A DNA stretch of 34,753 nucleotides from an uncultured Oscillospiraceae bacterium (GTDB taxonomy: Bacteria; Bacillota; Clostridia; Oscillospirales; Ruminococcaceae), in NCBI GenBank assembly GCA_949298535.1, contig CASFXA010000016.1, positions 1-34,753 on the forward strand, written 5' to 3'. Under the pieces are notes generated by a model. It searched no databases and was not told the origin of the DNA. It was given only the letters and a program-made list of their open reading frames with translations. Below are positions 15,829 through 24,477 of this stretch, piece by piece; the first letter of the stretch is position 1; the number at the start of each line of letters is the position of its first letter. The position numbers and the translations under genes were made by a program.

Positions 15829-16599
15829 TCAGAGCAGATGGGTCAGCGGCATCAGACAAATTCCTGTAAAGGTGGCAATCAGCGCGGCCCGGTCATGACC
15901 GTATTGGCGGGAGCTGGGAATCAGCTCCTCCAGGCAGATGTGCAGCATGATGCCGGAGACCAGGGCGAAGATCGCTCCCAGCATCAAGTCGGTAATAAAG
16001 GGACGCAGCACAAGGAAGGCCAGCAGCGCGCCAATCGGCTCCGCGATTCCGGAGAGAAAGGTATATTGAAACGCCTTCCATCGATCCGAGGTGGCAAAAT
16101 AGACTGGCATCGCCACCGAAATTCCTTCGGGAATGTTGTGGAAAGCGATGGCCAGGGCAATGGACGCTCCCAGAGACGCATCGTCATAGCCCGCCATAAA
16201 GGTGGCGATTCCCTCCGGAAAATTGTGCAGCCCAATGGCCAGCATGGAGACAAAGCCCACCCGAAACAGATCCTTATGGGGCTTTTCTCCGGTGGTGTCG
16301 TCATACTCCTCATGAGGAACAAAATGATCCAGCGCCGCCGCCATCAGTACTCCGCCGATGAGAAACAGGATGGACAGCACCGTTCCGCCCTTCTCCCCTG
16401 CCACACCGCGAAGCAGCTCATCCGCGTTGGGCATCAGATCCGCAAAGGAGACGCTGAGCATCACCCCTGCCGCAAATCCCAAAGACACCGTCACCAACCG
16501 CTCGCTTCGCTTTTTCGCCGCGAAAACCACAACCGCCCCCAACAGTGTTGCCAAGCCTGCTGCCAGGGACAGCCCCAGGGCAAAGAATACACGATCTAT
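15829..16599 (-). CDS. zupT: ZIP-family metal transporter ZupT
   Basis: Inner-membrane importer of zinc and other divalent metals. Eight-helix ZIP fold with the metal-site helices AIGLHNFPEGIATF and AIAFHNIPEGISVA, plus an acidic/His loop (HFVPHEEYDD). The first standard start, TTG 16554, would cut into helix 1 and has no ribosome site. The frame stays open upstream to a stop, and AAAGGAG lies 10 nt before an ATA codon at 16599, giving IDRVFFALGLSLAAGLATLL as a complete first helix and 256 residues. I therefore annotate an ATA start. 27 nt after tyrS, so probably read from the T-box promoter. Confidence 0.85.
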   Translation of the reverse strand: MDRVFFALGLSLAAGLATLLGAVVVFAAKKRSERLVTVSLGFAAGVMLSVSFADLMPNADELLRGVAGEKGGTVLSILFLIGGVLMAAALDHFVPHEEYDDTTGEKPHKDLFRVGFVSMLAIGLHNFPEGIATFMAGYDDASLGASIALAIAFHNIPEGISVAMPVYFATSDRWKAFQYTFLSGIAEPIGALLAFLVLRPFITDLMLGAIFALVSGIMLHICLEELIPSSRQYGHDRAALIATFTGICLMPLTHLL

Positions 16600-16626
16600 G
16601 GAACAACAGCTCCTTTCTCAGGGCTT

Positions 16627-17847
16627 TTATCCCAAGGTTACCTTATGGTAAACCTTTTTGCCCTTCCTGATTATCATATGCCCGGAAAGCTGCTCCTGTT
16701 CCACTTTGGCGGCAGGATCGGTCACCTTCTCGTCATTGAGGGAGATTCCGCCCTGCTGAATCAGGCGGCGGGCCTCCGCTTTGGAGGGAGCCAGGCCGGT
16801 CTTTACCAGCAGATCGGTCAAACCAATGGATCCGTCGGTGAAGTCCTCCCCGCTCAAAGCGGTGGTGGGCATATTCTCGTCATGACCGCCGGAAACAAAC
16901 AGCGCCTTCGCCGCGGCAAGGGCCTTGTCCGCTTCCTCCTGACCATGAACAAACTTGGTTACCTCGTAAGCCAGGCGCTCCTTGGCTTTGTTGAGATCGC
17001 TGCCCTGCCATTTCTCCATTTCCTCGATCTCCTCAACGGGAACAAAGGTGATGAGCTTGAGGCAATTGATTACATCGTCATCTCCCACGTTCCTCCAGTA
17101 CTGGAAAAAGTCGTAGGGAGAATATTTCTTGGGATCCAGCCAGACGGCGCCGCTTTCGGTCTTGCCCATCTTTTTGCCTTCCTTGGTGGTCAGCAGAGTG
17201 AAGGTCATGCCGCAGACTTCCTCCCCTTCCACACGGCGCACCAGCTCCACACCGCCGATGATATTGGACCACTGGTCGTCTCCGCCCAGCTCCATGGTGC
17301 AGTTGTGGGTCTGATACAGCTTGAGGAAGTCGTAGCTCTGCATAATCATGTAGTTAAACTCAATGAAGGAAAGACCGCGCTCCAGGCGGGATTTGAAGCA
17401 CTCCGCCGTCAGCATCCGGTTGACAGAGAAATGGACGCCGATGTCCCGCAGCAGCTCGATATAGTTGAGCTTCATCAGCCAGTCGCCGTTGCGCTCCACA
17501 ATGCACTTATCCAGCGGCACCAGCCGCCCCATCTGCTCCAGAAAACGATCCGCGTTGTAGTTGATTTCCTCCACCGACAGCATCTTGCGCATATCGGTCT
17601 TACCTGTGGGATCGCCCACCATGGTGGTGCCGGTACCCAGCAGCAGGATGGGGGTATGTCCTGCCCGGATCATATGGTTAATCACCATCAGCTGGAGAAA
17701 ATGTCCCACATGGAGGCTGTCGGCGGTGGCGTCAAAACCGATATAGAAGGTGGTCTTTTCGTTATCCAGCTTCTCCCGGATCTTCTCGGGATGGGTCATC
17801 TGGGCGATAAGGCCCCGGCGCTCCAGTTCTTCAAAAACCTTGCTCAT
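16627..17847 (-). CDS. tyrS: tyrosyl-tRNA synthetase
   Basis: Class I aminoacyl-tRNA synthetase charging tRNA-Tyr. 406 residues from ATG 17847 (AAAGGAG upstream); the frame is open further upstream only because it runs through the T-box leader. HVGH at 46-49 is the HIGH motif and KMGKTES at about 230 the KMSKS counterpart. GAWLDP-like [17 protein letters not shown] follows. The C-terminal S4 domain ([30 protein letters not shown]) is complete. Transcription depends on uncharged tRNA-Tyr through the leader. Confidence 0.97.
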   Translation of the reverse strand: MSKVFEELERRGLIAQMTHPEKIREKLDNEKTTFYIGFDATADSLHVGHFLQLMVINHMIRAGHTPILLLGTGTTMVGDPTGKTDMRKMLSVEEINYNADRFLEQMGRLVPLDKCIVERNGDWLMKLNYIELLRDIGVHFSVNRMLTAECFKSRLERGLSFIEFNYMIMQSYDFLKLYQTHNCTMELGGDDQWSNIIGGVELVRRVEGEEVCGMTFTLLTTKEGKKMGKTESGAVWLDPKKYSPYDFFQYWRNVGDDDVINCLKLITFVPVEEIEEMEKWQGSDLNKAKERLAYEVTKFVHGQEEADKALAAAKALFVSGGHDENMPTTALSGEDFTDGSIGLTDLLVKTGLAPSKAEARRLIQQGGISLNDEKVTDPAAKVEQEQLSGHMIIRKGKKVYHKVTLG

Positions 17848-17903
17848 GTTTTTTCGATCTCCTTTTGTGTTGATGTGGTTTGTGCAAAGGGGACTTTTCC
17901 CTG

Positions 17904-18145
17904 AAAAATAATAACGCCCCCGCACAGGTTTGTGCAGAGGGCGAATCAATTCGCGGTACCACCTCAGTTCAGCAGGATGTCGCCATGCCTGCCCTTTGGA
18001 AGTTCCAGAAGAAACTTCTGTGATATAACGGTCACACCCGGCAAACCCTACTTTCGGTTCAGGCCGCAGCTCCAAGAGGTATTTCCCACGGAGGCGGACG
18101 CTTTTTTCCACCAGCCAAAAGCTCTCTGAGGACCGCTTGGTCCGT
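17904..18145 (-). promoter_or_regulatory. tyrosine T-box leader
   Basis: Minus strand shows a stem I region (5' side around 18140-18110, AGAGAGC), a candidate specifier TAC (18081-18079) for tyrosine, the T-box AGGTGGTACCGCG (17964-17952), and a terminator: CGCCCCCGCACA (17915-17926) pairs with TGTGCAGAGGGCG (17931-17943), followed on the minus strand by TATTATTTTT. Uncharged tRNA-Tyr would stabilise the antiterminator and allow tyrS-zupT to be read. Confidence 0.93.
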
Positions 18146-18176
18146 GGTACTGATTCTTTTCACAGCAATTAAGTGG

Positions 18177-18205
18177 ATTATAGATGATTTGTCGCCAAAA
18201 GTCAA
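18177..18205 (-). promoter_or_regulatory. sigma-A promoter of tyrS-zupT
   Basis: Minus strand TTGACT (18205-18200), 17-bp spacer, TATAAT (18182-18177). The predicted start near 18170 lies just ahead of the T-box leader. Confidence 0.88.
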
Positions 18206-18212
18206 GCCTCAG

Positions 18213-18237
18213 AAAAGGCGCTTTTGGAAATGACGCC
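18213..18237 (-). terminator. weak terminator after the recN-GNAT genes
   Basis: On the minus strand GGCGT (18237-18233) can pair with GCGCC (18221-18217) across an 11-nt loop, followed by TTTT. The stem is only 5 bp with a G-T pair. It lies between the GNAT stop and the tyrS promoter, where an end signal is expected. Confidence 0.35.
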
Positions 18238-18262
18238 GAAGCCAACCGCCGGACAATGGAAT

Positions 18263-18850
18263 TTACGAAAAAGGATTCTCCCCCTCTTCCGGGGATTTTC
18301 CAGGCGCCAGAACCAAGCCATACCGAAGCTCCCGGGCCCGCTCCCCGGTTTTGGGGTAGGTACGGAATCCATCGGCATCTTCCAGCAGCAATCCCGCTTT
18401 TTCCATCACCCGACGGGAAGGTACATTTCGCCAGTCACAGTGGGCAACCACCTTTTCAAGGCCCAATCTTCTGCAAAACTCCACCAGCGCCGCAGCGGTT
18501 TCGGTTCCAAAACCCTTGGCGCAATCTTTCTGGCGGATAATCCAGCTCAACTCTCCCTCCCTGCGGTCCTCGTCCAGCGAAACGGTTCCCAAACCAATCA
18601 GTTCTCCTTCATACAAAACCCCAAAGGGATAACAGGCAGGTTTTTTCTTGCCCCGCTCCCCTGCCGGCTCCAAAAGAAAAGCTCTCATCGCCTCTTTGGA
18701 GTCAGGAAGCCCATAAAGAAGATAAAGCAAGTGTCCCTTCTCCGAGGCCAGCAGCAAAAGGGGTTCCAAATCCTCCTCCCTCAGCAGCCGCAGAATCAGC
18801 CGCGGGGTTTGGAACCAAAGGTTTCCGCTGGTACCGAATTTATTTTTCAT
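18263..18850 (-). CDS. GNAT-family N-acetyltransferase (RimJ/RimL-like)
   Basis: Acetyl-CoA-dependent acyltransferase of 195 residues; substrate unknown. The opening TPRLILRLLREEDLEPL, the acetyl-CoA loop QKDCAKGFGTETAAALVEF and the end motif CDWRNVPSRRVMEKAGL are typical of RimJ/RimL-type enzymes acting on protein N-termini or small molecules. ATG 18850 overlaps the recN end by 11 nt, so it is the last gene of the asp23-recN operon. Confidence 0.85.
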   Translation of the reverse strand: MKNKFGTSGNLWFQTPRLILRLLREEDLEPLLLLASEKGHLLYLLYGLPDSKEAMRAFLLEPAGERGKKKPACYPFGVLYEGELIGLGTVSLDEDRREGELSWIIRQKDCAKGFGTETAAALVEFCRRLGLEKVVAHCDWRNVPSRRVMEKAGLLLEDADGFRTYPKTGERARELRYGLVLAPGKSPEEGENPFS

Positions 18851-20519
18851 GGATAAATTCCTGTTCCGCCAGCGTCAGCATTTCCCGGGCGCTCTCCAAA
18901 GCCTTGGGGGTGATGTTCTCTCCCACTGTGATTCGGGCCAGTTCTTCCACCCGCTCCTCCCGGGAAAGGGGCCGGACCATGGTATAGGTGCGTTCTCCCT
19001 GAATTTCTTTGTAGATCTTCAGATGATGGGTACCGTAGGCCGCCACCGGAGCCAGATGGGTGACGCAAAGGACCTGGCGATGGCAGGCCACCTGCCGCAG
19101 CTTGCGGCCAATCTTTTGGGCCGCCCGTCCGCTGACGCCGGTGTCGATCTCATCAAAAATCATGGCGCCGATCCCATCCCGATCCGCCAGTACATTTTTT
19201 ACCGCCAGCATCACCCGGGACAGCTCGCCGCCGGAGGCGATCTTGGACAAAGGTTTGGGCGCTTCCCCGGGATTGGCGGAAATGAGCAGCTCCATCACAT
19301 CAGCGCCGTTGAGCGCCGGCTCCTTTTCCTGGCAGGACAGCGCCAGGCGTACATGGGGCATATCCAGATAAGTCAGTTCCTGCTGAATCAGACGGATCAG
19401 CTCCGCTCCCGCCTGCTTGCGCTGCTGTGTCAGCCCAGCAGCCAGATTCCGGACTTCCTTGGACAGCTGACCTTCCTGCCGCTCCAGAGAAGCGATCCGT
19501 TCATCGGAATGATCCAGCTGTTCCAGCTCGTCGCTGATATGCTCCAAATAATCCAGAATATCCGGAATTTCTCTTCCGTATTTCTTTTTCAGCCGCTGAA
19601 TGTGATCCACCCGGGTTTCAATCTCATCCAATTGCCTGGGATCAAAATTATACTGATCCAAAAAATCCCGAACTGTGCCGGACAATTCCTGAAGATCATA
19701 ACCTGTCTCGGTGACCCGGTCATCGTATTCTGACAGTTGCTGTAAATATCGGGAGGCGGTGGTCAATTCCTCCCCCAGCGCTTCAAAAGAACTCAATAGT
19801 CCCTGCTGTTCTTCCGTTCCGTTGAGGAGGTCATAGATAGCTCCCAGCGCCCCGGTAATTTTTTCCGCGTTGCGGATGATCTCCCGTTGGGAAAGAAGCT
19901 CTTCCTCTTCCTCCTCGCTCAGCTGGGCGGCAGTGATCTCATCCACCTGATAGCGCAGCATATCCTGCCGTTGCAGGCGATAGCTCTCATCCATCCGGGA
20001 ACGCTCCAGCTCCTCCCGAACATCAGCCAGCTGATGGAAAAGCTCCTGGTACTTTTCCAATCGGATCCCGCCGAAATTATCAATAAAGCTGAGATGCCGG
20101 TCCGGGGAAAGAAGTTCCTGGCTGTCCCGCTGACCATGAACATCTATCAGCTGTCCCGCCAGCTGTCGTAATAATCCGGTGGTGGCAGGGCGTCCCCCGA
20201 TCCGGCAGTTTCCCCGGCCTTCGGTATCCAGCTCCCGGGAGATCATCAGCTGACCGTCCTCCGCTTCATATCCCAGTTCCTCCACCATGCGGCAGACCTG
20301 TTCCGGCAGTTGGGTAAACAGAGCGGACACCAGCGCCCGCCGTTCCCCGCTGCGGATAATCTCCCGGGAAGTACGGCCTCCCAATACCGCGTTGATGGCG
20401 CTGATGAGCATGGTTTTTCCTGCTCCGGTCTCACCGGTGAAAACATTGAGGCCCTCTTCCAATTGGATAGAGGCTTTCTGGATGACCGCGATATTCTCGA
20501 TATAAAGCTGTGACAGCAT
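18840..20519 (-). CDS. recN: DNA repair protein RecN
   Basis: SMC-like ATPase acting early in double-strand-break repair. 559 residues: Walker A GETGAGKT at 29-36, long coiled-coil arms (about 150-370, rich in Glu, Leu and Gln), ABC signature in ASGGELSRVMLAVK and Walker B MIFDEIDTGVSG. It follows argR by 28 nt; argR-recN is a classic Firmicutes order. Confidence 0.97.
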   Translation of the reverse strand: MLSQLYIENIAVIQKASIQLEEGLNVFTGETGAGKTMLISAINAVLGGRTSREIIRSGERRALVSALFTQLPEQVCRMVEELGYEAEDGQLMISRELDTEGRGNCRIGGRPATTGLLRQLAGQLIDVHGQRDSQELLSPDRHLSFIDNFGGIRLEKYQELFHQLADVREELERSRMDESYRLQRQDMLRYQVDEITAAQLSEEEEEELLSQREIIRNAEKITGALGAIYDLLNGTEEQQGLLSSFEALGEELTTASRYLQQLSEYDDRVTETGYDLQELSGTVRDFLDQYNFDPRQLDEIETRVDHIQRLKKKYGREIPDILDYLEHISDELEQLDHSDERIASLERQEGQLSKEVRNLAAGLTQQRKQAGAELIRLIQQELTYLDMPHVRLALSCQEKEPALNGADVMELLISANPGEAPKPLSKIASGGELSRVMLAVKNVLADRDGIGAMIFDEIDTGVSGRAAQKIGRKLRQVACHRQVLCVTHLAPVAAYGTHHLKIYKEIQGERTYTMVRPLSREERVEELARITVGENITPKALESAREMLTLAEQEFIHEK

Positions 20520-20547
20520 CCTTCATCGCCTCTCGTTCCTGTTTTTT

Positions 20548-21012
20548 TTACTTGGCTGCCTTACCTGTAATTCCGGAAAGATACGCCGCCAGCTCCTCGG
20601 CGTTATGCTCTGTGCGCAGCAGCAAAAAGATGGTATCATCTCCGGCGATGGTCCCCACAAGGCCATTCCAGCTGATGCTGTCGATGGTGGCGCAGACGGC
20701 GTTTGCCATGCCGGTGAAGCATTTGACCACAACAAAATTGCCTGCATGGTCCACCGTCTTCACCGACTCCAGAAAGACGGAATTGACGTTGACGCTGAAG
20801 GATTCCGGCTTTCTCTCCTGGGGTACCGTGTAATAATAGGTACCGTTGGGGGACAATGCTTTAATCAGGCGCATTTCCCGAATATCTCTGGATATGGTGG
20901 CCTGGGTAGCAGAAAAACCCTCCTGTTCCAGATAGCTTTGCAGCTCTTCCTGAGTGGTGACAGTGTGGGCGGCGATGATGTCCAAAATTTTGCTTTGACG
21001 TTTTGCTTTCAT
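20548..21012 (-). CDS. argR: arginine repressor ArgR/AhrC
   Basis: Hexameric arginine-responsive repressor of arginine synthesis and activator of catabolism. 154 residues: N-terminal winged helix (AKRQSKILDIIAAH, ATQATISRDIREMRLIK, to about 75) and C-terminal oligomer/arginine-binding domain with GTIAGDDTIFLLLR at about 120-133. GGAAAGGA lies 10 nt before ATG 21012. No arginine genes are in the window, so targets lie elsewhere. Confidence 0.96.
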   Translation of the reverse strand: MKAKRQSKILDIIAAHTVTTQEELQSYLEQEGFSATQATISRDIREMRLIKALSPNGTYYYTVPQERKPESFSVNVNSVFLESVKTVDHAGNFVVVKCFTGMANAVCATIDSISWNGLVGTIAGDDTIFLLLRTEHNAEELAAYLSGITGKAAK

Positions 21013-21054
21013 GTTGATACGATCCTTTCCTGTCAGCCTGATGATTTATATTCG

Positions 21055-21915
21055 TTATCCTCTTTGTTTGATTTTTGCCGTCAGAATCTCAAAAAATTCC
21101 TGATCGTGGAAATCCACAAAGCGGGCCTGATACCGGGACTGCTGAATATCAATGACACAACCGGGAGGCACTGTGATCCTGTCCCTTCCATCTGCAATAA
21201 TGGCAAGGGAAGAATCCGGAGAAGAAATGGTGAGATGATTTTCCGCCGCAAAGACCATGGGACGGATGGAAATGGCATGGGGACAGATGGGAACCATGAC
21301 CGTAGCTTTCAGCTGGGGATCCAGCACCGGCCCCCCGGCAGAAAGGGCATAAGCGGTGGAACCGGTAGCTGTTGAGAAAATCACGCCGTCTGCCCGATAG
21401 GCATCAATTTTCCGACCATTGCAGCGCATTTCAAAGCAGGCGATATTCTTTTCCGGAGTTTTGGTCAAAACGATGTCATTGAGAGCAAAGTCCAGCTCTG
21501 GTCGTTCTTCTCCATCCAAAGTGGCGGCCAAAGCGTTGCGGACCGTCACATGATAGTGCCGCTGCCGCAGCTGTTCCAGATAGCGGGAGAGGTGTTCCCG
21601 TTCAATCTGGGCCAAAAATCCCAAATGTCCCGCATTGATCCCAACAATAGGGCGATTGCCCGCCGAAGCGAACCGCGCGCAATGGATAATGGTGCCGTCG
21701 CCTCCAATAGACAGCACCATATCGCAGCCGGACAGAAAATCTTGCTGCGCCTCTGTCAGCTGAGAATCCAGCTGTTCCCCGCCGCTTTCCAGCAGCTGCC
21801 GGCCCAGAGGGAATACCAAATACTCGTCGCCCCCTTGCTCCAGCAGCCTCAGGAGTTCATTGAGAATATTCCGGGTTTCTTTTTTACCGTAATTGGGCAC
21901 GATAAAAAAGCGCAT
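21055..21915 (-). CDS. nadK: NAD kinase
   Basis: Phosphorylates NAD to NADP. 286 residues with the GGDGT motif at 71-75, NDIVLTK at about 146, GSTAYALSAGGPV and the ICPHAISIRP block, all diagnostic of the NadK/PpnK family. GGAGGGG precedes ATG 21915. Between tlyA and argR, the usual clostridial order. Confidence 0.96.
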   Translation of the reverse strand: MRFFIVPNYGKKETRNILNELLRLLEQGGDEYLVFPLGRQLLESGGEQLDSQLTEAQQDFLSGCDMVLSIGGDGTIIHCARFASAGNRPIVGINAGHLGFLAQIEREHLSRYLEQLRQRHYHVTVRNALAATLDGEERPELDFALNDIVLTKTPEKNIACFEMRCNGRKIDAYRADGVIFSTATGSTAYALSAGGPVLDPQLKATVMVPICPHAISIRPMVFAAENHLTISSPDSSLAIIADGRDRITVPPGCVIDIQQSRYQARFVDFHDQEFFEILTAKIKQRG

Positions 21916-21941
21916 CCTTTCCCCTCCTTTGCTGTGGAAAA

Positions 21942-22745
21942 TCAGCCATCCAGCTGCTGATGGGACTGCTCTACCGTCTGTATGGCTGTTTCCTTCGTCA
22001 CCAGCGGTTCTCCCTGCTCCTTGGATAAAAACAACAAGTATTCAATATTGCCTTCCGGTCCCCGAACGGGAGAAAAAGTGAGACCCATTGGGCGAAAACC
22101 GATTTCCTGGGCCACATTCAGCACCTTTTCCAAAACCATCTGATGGGTGGCCGGATCCCGGACCACGCCTTTTTTTCCTACCAATTCCCGGCCCGCCTCA
22201 AATTGCGGCTTGACAAGGCATACAACTTTACAGCCTTCCTTGAGAAAATTCCAGACCACGGGGAGCACCAATGCCAGGGAAATAAAGGACACATCAATCG
22301 AAATAAAATCCAACTGTTCCGGCACCTGCTCCCGGGTCAGATAACGGACGTTGGTGCGCTCCAAATTGACCACCCGGGGATCGGTCCGCAGCTTCCAGGC
22401 CAGCTGTCCATACCCTACATCAATGGAATAAACCTTGCTGGCGCCGTTTTGCAGCATACAATCGGTAAAGCCTCCGGTGGAGGCCCCAATATCCCCACAG
22501 ACACAGCCTTCCAGAGAGATGGGAAAGGTTTCCATCGATTTTTCCAGCTTGAGTCCTCCCCGGCTGACATACCGCAGCGTTTCTCCCCGGACTTCAATCT
22601 GGTCTGTATCGCTGACCAGCTGTCCTGGCTTGTCCGCTTTTTGCTGGTTGACATAAACCTGTCCCGCCATGATGATTCCTTTCGCCCGGTCCCGGCCCGA
22701 AACCAGGCCCCGTTCCACAACAGCGGCATCCAGTCTTTTTTTCAC
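21942..22745 (-). CDS. tlyA: TlyA-family rRNA 2'-O-methyltransferase
   Basis: 267 residues: an N-terminal S4 RNA-binding domain (KRLDAAVVERGLVSGRDRAKGIIMAG) and an FtsJ-like SAM methyltransferase domain (GDIGASTGGFTDCML, YSIDVGYGQLAWKLR, CLVKPQFEAGRE). The mycobacterial relative methylates 16S and 23S rRNA cytidines; the Firmicutes form is often named YqxC and was once called a hemolysin. The start codon is GTG with AAAGGAG upstream. Confidence 0.93.
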   Translation of the reverse strand: MKKRLDAAVVERGLVSGRDRAKGIIMAGQVYVNQQKADKPGQLVSDTDQIEVRGETLRYVSRGGLKLEKSMETFPISLEGCVCGDIGASTGGFTDCMLQNGASKVYSIDVGYGQLAWKLRTDPRVVNLERTNVRYLTREQVPEQLDFISIDVSFISLALVLPVVWNFLKEGCKVVCLVKPQFEAGRELVGKKGVVRDPATHQMVLEKVLNVAQEIGFRPMGLTFSPVRGPEGNIEYLLFLSKEQGEPLVTKETAIQTVEQSHQQLDG

Positions 22746-22778
22746 GCGAAACTCTCCTTTTGAGCTTGTCCGTTTTGT

Positions 22779-23294
22779 TTATACCGGCATCGGCAGCAGA
22801 GACGCGATAATGATCCCCAGCAGCGCGCCGCCGAACACTTCCAGCGGCGTATGACCCAAGTATTCCTTCAATTCCTTGTGTCCCACAATATTGTCGGTAT
22901 TCTCGTTATATTCTTCTTCGATTTCCTCATTGAGCAGATCAAAAATTTTGCTGATGTCTTTAAAGCTGAAAATCATTTTGTTCAGCACCTTGGCCTGCTC
23001 CCCTGCCGCCCGCCGGACGCCCATGGCGTCATACATCACGACCATCGCAAAACAAAGGGTCAGGGCAAAAAGAGGCGAAGAATAACCCTCTAATTTCGCC
23101 ATTCCCACTGTAATGGAGCAAACCAGCGCAGAATGAGAGCTGGGCATCCCTCCCGCCCCGAACAATCGCTCCGCCCGAAACTCCTTGAACTGAATCAGCG
23201 TCAACAGGGTTTTAATGATCTGGGCCAGGCTCCAGGAGATGAAGGCCAGATTGACGATATAATTGCTTGTAATGATTTGCCAGGTAGACCCCAT
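22779..23294 (-). CDS. divergent PAP2-family membrane protein (DUF212/YuiD-like)
   Basis: 171 residues with about four membrane helices and the family block FGAGGMPSSHSALVCS followed by YDAMGVRRAAGEQAKVLN. The GGMPSSHSA motif is the shortened acid-phosphatase signature of this group; the normal full PAP2 active site is not complete. The acidic loop EEIEEEYNENTDN precedes the last helix. GAGGAG sits 8 nt before ATG 23294. Possibly a lipid- or prenyl-phosphate-handling protein, which would suit its place next to ispA, but this is unproven. Confidence 0.85.
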   Translation of the reverse strand: MGSTWQIITSNYIVNLAFISWSLAQIIKTLLTLIQFKEFRAERLFGAGGMPSSHSALVCSITVGMAKLEGYSSPLFALTLCFAMVVMYDAMGVRRAAGEQAKVLNKMIFSFKDISKIFDLLNEEIEEEYNENTDNIVGHKELKEYLGHTPLEVFGGALLGIIIASLLPMPV

Positions 23295-23374
23295 GTGGTT
23301 CGTCTCCTCGTTGATGTTTTAAAGCCAAACAAAAGAAATCCGCCTTAAAACAGACGAAATTCCCTTCTTTCCAA

Positions 23375-24262
23375 CTACATTGTGCGTTGCAGCAGCTGTT
23401 GGGACATTTCCCGGAAAAAAGATTGATCCAGGCGGGTTCCCTTCAGAGCGCCGGCGCCCTCCCGGGCGATCTCCCGGGCCATCCGCCGGGCCCCTTCCAC
23501 ACCGTACAGGGTGACATAAGTGGTTTTCCGATTTTCCGCATCGCTTCCAACCGGCTTGCCCAGCTGTTCCGGCGTGGAGGTTACATCCAGAATATCATCA
23601 ATGATCTGGAAAACCAATCCCAAATTTTCTCCGTATCGGTCCGCCGCAGCCAATTCCTCCGCCGAGGCCCCTGCTGTAATGCAGCCAATGCGGATGCTGG
23701 CCCGGATCAGCGCTCCGGTTTTCATCCGGTGAAGGATGTTCAGCAGCTGTGGAGAGATTTCCTTCCCCTCTTGCTGAATATCAATCACCTGTCCGCCGAT
23801 CATTCCCCCGGTTCCTGCCGCTGTGGATAAGGCGGCTATCGCAGCGCAGACCCGTTCCTGGGGCAATTGACCGCAACAGGTGGACAGAACCTGAAAGGCA
23901 TGGGTCAGCAGTCCATCCCCTGCCAGCAGCGCCATGGCTTCGCCATACCGGACATGGCAGGAGGGCTTTCCCCGGCGCAGGTCGTCATCATCCATACAGG
24001 GCAGATCATCATGGATCAGGGAGTAAGCATGAACCATCTCCAACGCGCAGGCCGCCGGCAGCGCCTGACGATAATCGCCTCCGCAGGCCGCATGAAATGC
24101 CAGCACCAATACGCCCCGCAGCCTTTTGCCCCCGGAAAGAAGACTGTAGGCCATCGCTTCCTCCACCGTCCGATGAGGACCGCCGCTGTCAGGAAGATAC
24201 CCGGGAAGGGCTTGTTCCACAGCATCCCGATAAAGCTGATATTGTTCCAAATAGGAGTTCAA
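23375..24262 (-). CDS. ispA: farnesyl/geranyl diphosphate synthase
   Basis: Short-chain trans-prenyl synthase that adds isopentenyl diphosphate units. 295 residues, the usual length. First Asp-rich motif DDLPCMDDDDLRRG from 85, second FQIIDDILDVT at about 217, plus LLSGGKRLRGVL near the start. The start codon is TTG with AGAGGGG 7 nt upstream. It follows xseB by 17 nt, as in many Firmicutes. Confidence 0.95.
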   Translation of the reverse strand: MNSYLEQYQLYRDAVEQALPGYLPDSGGPHRTVEEAMAYSLLSGGKRLRGVLVLAFHAACGGDYRQALPAACALEMVHAYSLIHDDLPCMDDDDLRRGKPSCHVRYGEAMALLAGDGLLTHAFQVLSTCCGQLPQERVCAAIAALSTAAGTGGMIGGQVIDIQQEGKEISPQLLNILHRMKTGALIRASIRIGCITAGASAEELAAADRYGENLGLVFQIIDDILDVTSTPEQLGKPVGSDAENRKTTYVTLYGVEGARRMAREIAREGAGALKGTRLDQSFFREMSQQLLQRTM

Positions 24263-24279
24263 AACGGATCCCCTCTTTT

Positions 24280-24477
24280 TTATTCCAAAGGTTGACGCTG
24301 TTCCACAATCTGTTCAGCGGCATCAATCTGTTTGAGACACTGCTGGGACAGCTCAAGCCCTTCCTCATAAAGGCGGATGGAATCATCCAGAGAAGTACCG
24401 CTGTCCTCCAGCTTGCGCACAATCTCCTCCATCCGCTTGAGCGCCTGTTCAATCGTCAAGGTTTCTTTTTTCATCAT
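24280..24477 (-). CDS. xseB: exodeoxyribonuclease VII small subunit
   Basis: 65-residue partner of XseA, made of two helices. Typical sequence: LTIEQALKRMEEIVRKLEDS then LDDSIRLYEEGLELSQQC. ATG 24477 overlaps the xseA stop in an ATGA, so the subunits are translationally coupled. A second ATG follows directly. Confidence 0.95.
   Translation of the reverse strand: MMKKETLTIEQALKRMEEIVRKLEDSGTSLDDSIRLYEEGLELSQQCLKQIDAAEQIVEQRQPLE

Noticed and set aside
15793-17904. 703-codon plus-strand frame over zupT and tyrS
   Set aside because: Antisense shadow crossing two clear genes, a terminator and the tyrS start; its product is His/Gln-rich nonsense.
17848-18111. 88-codon N-terminal extension of tyrS
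   Set aside because: Those codons are the T-box leader RNA; the true ATG at 17847 has AAAGGAG upstream and the product is then of normal length.
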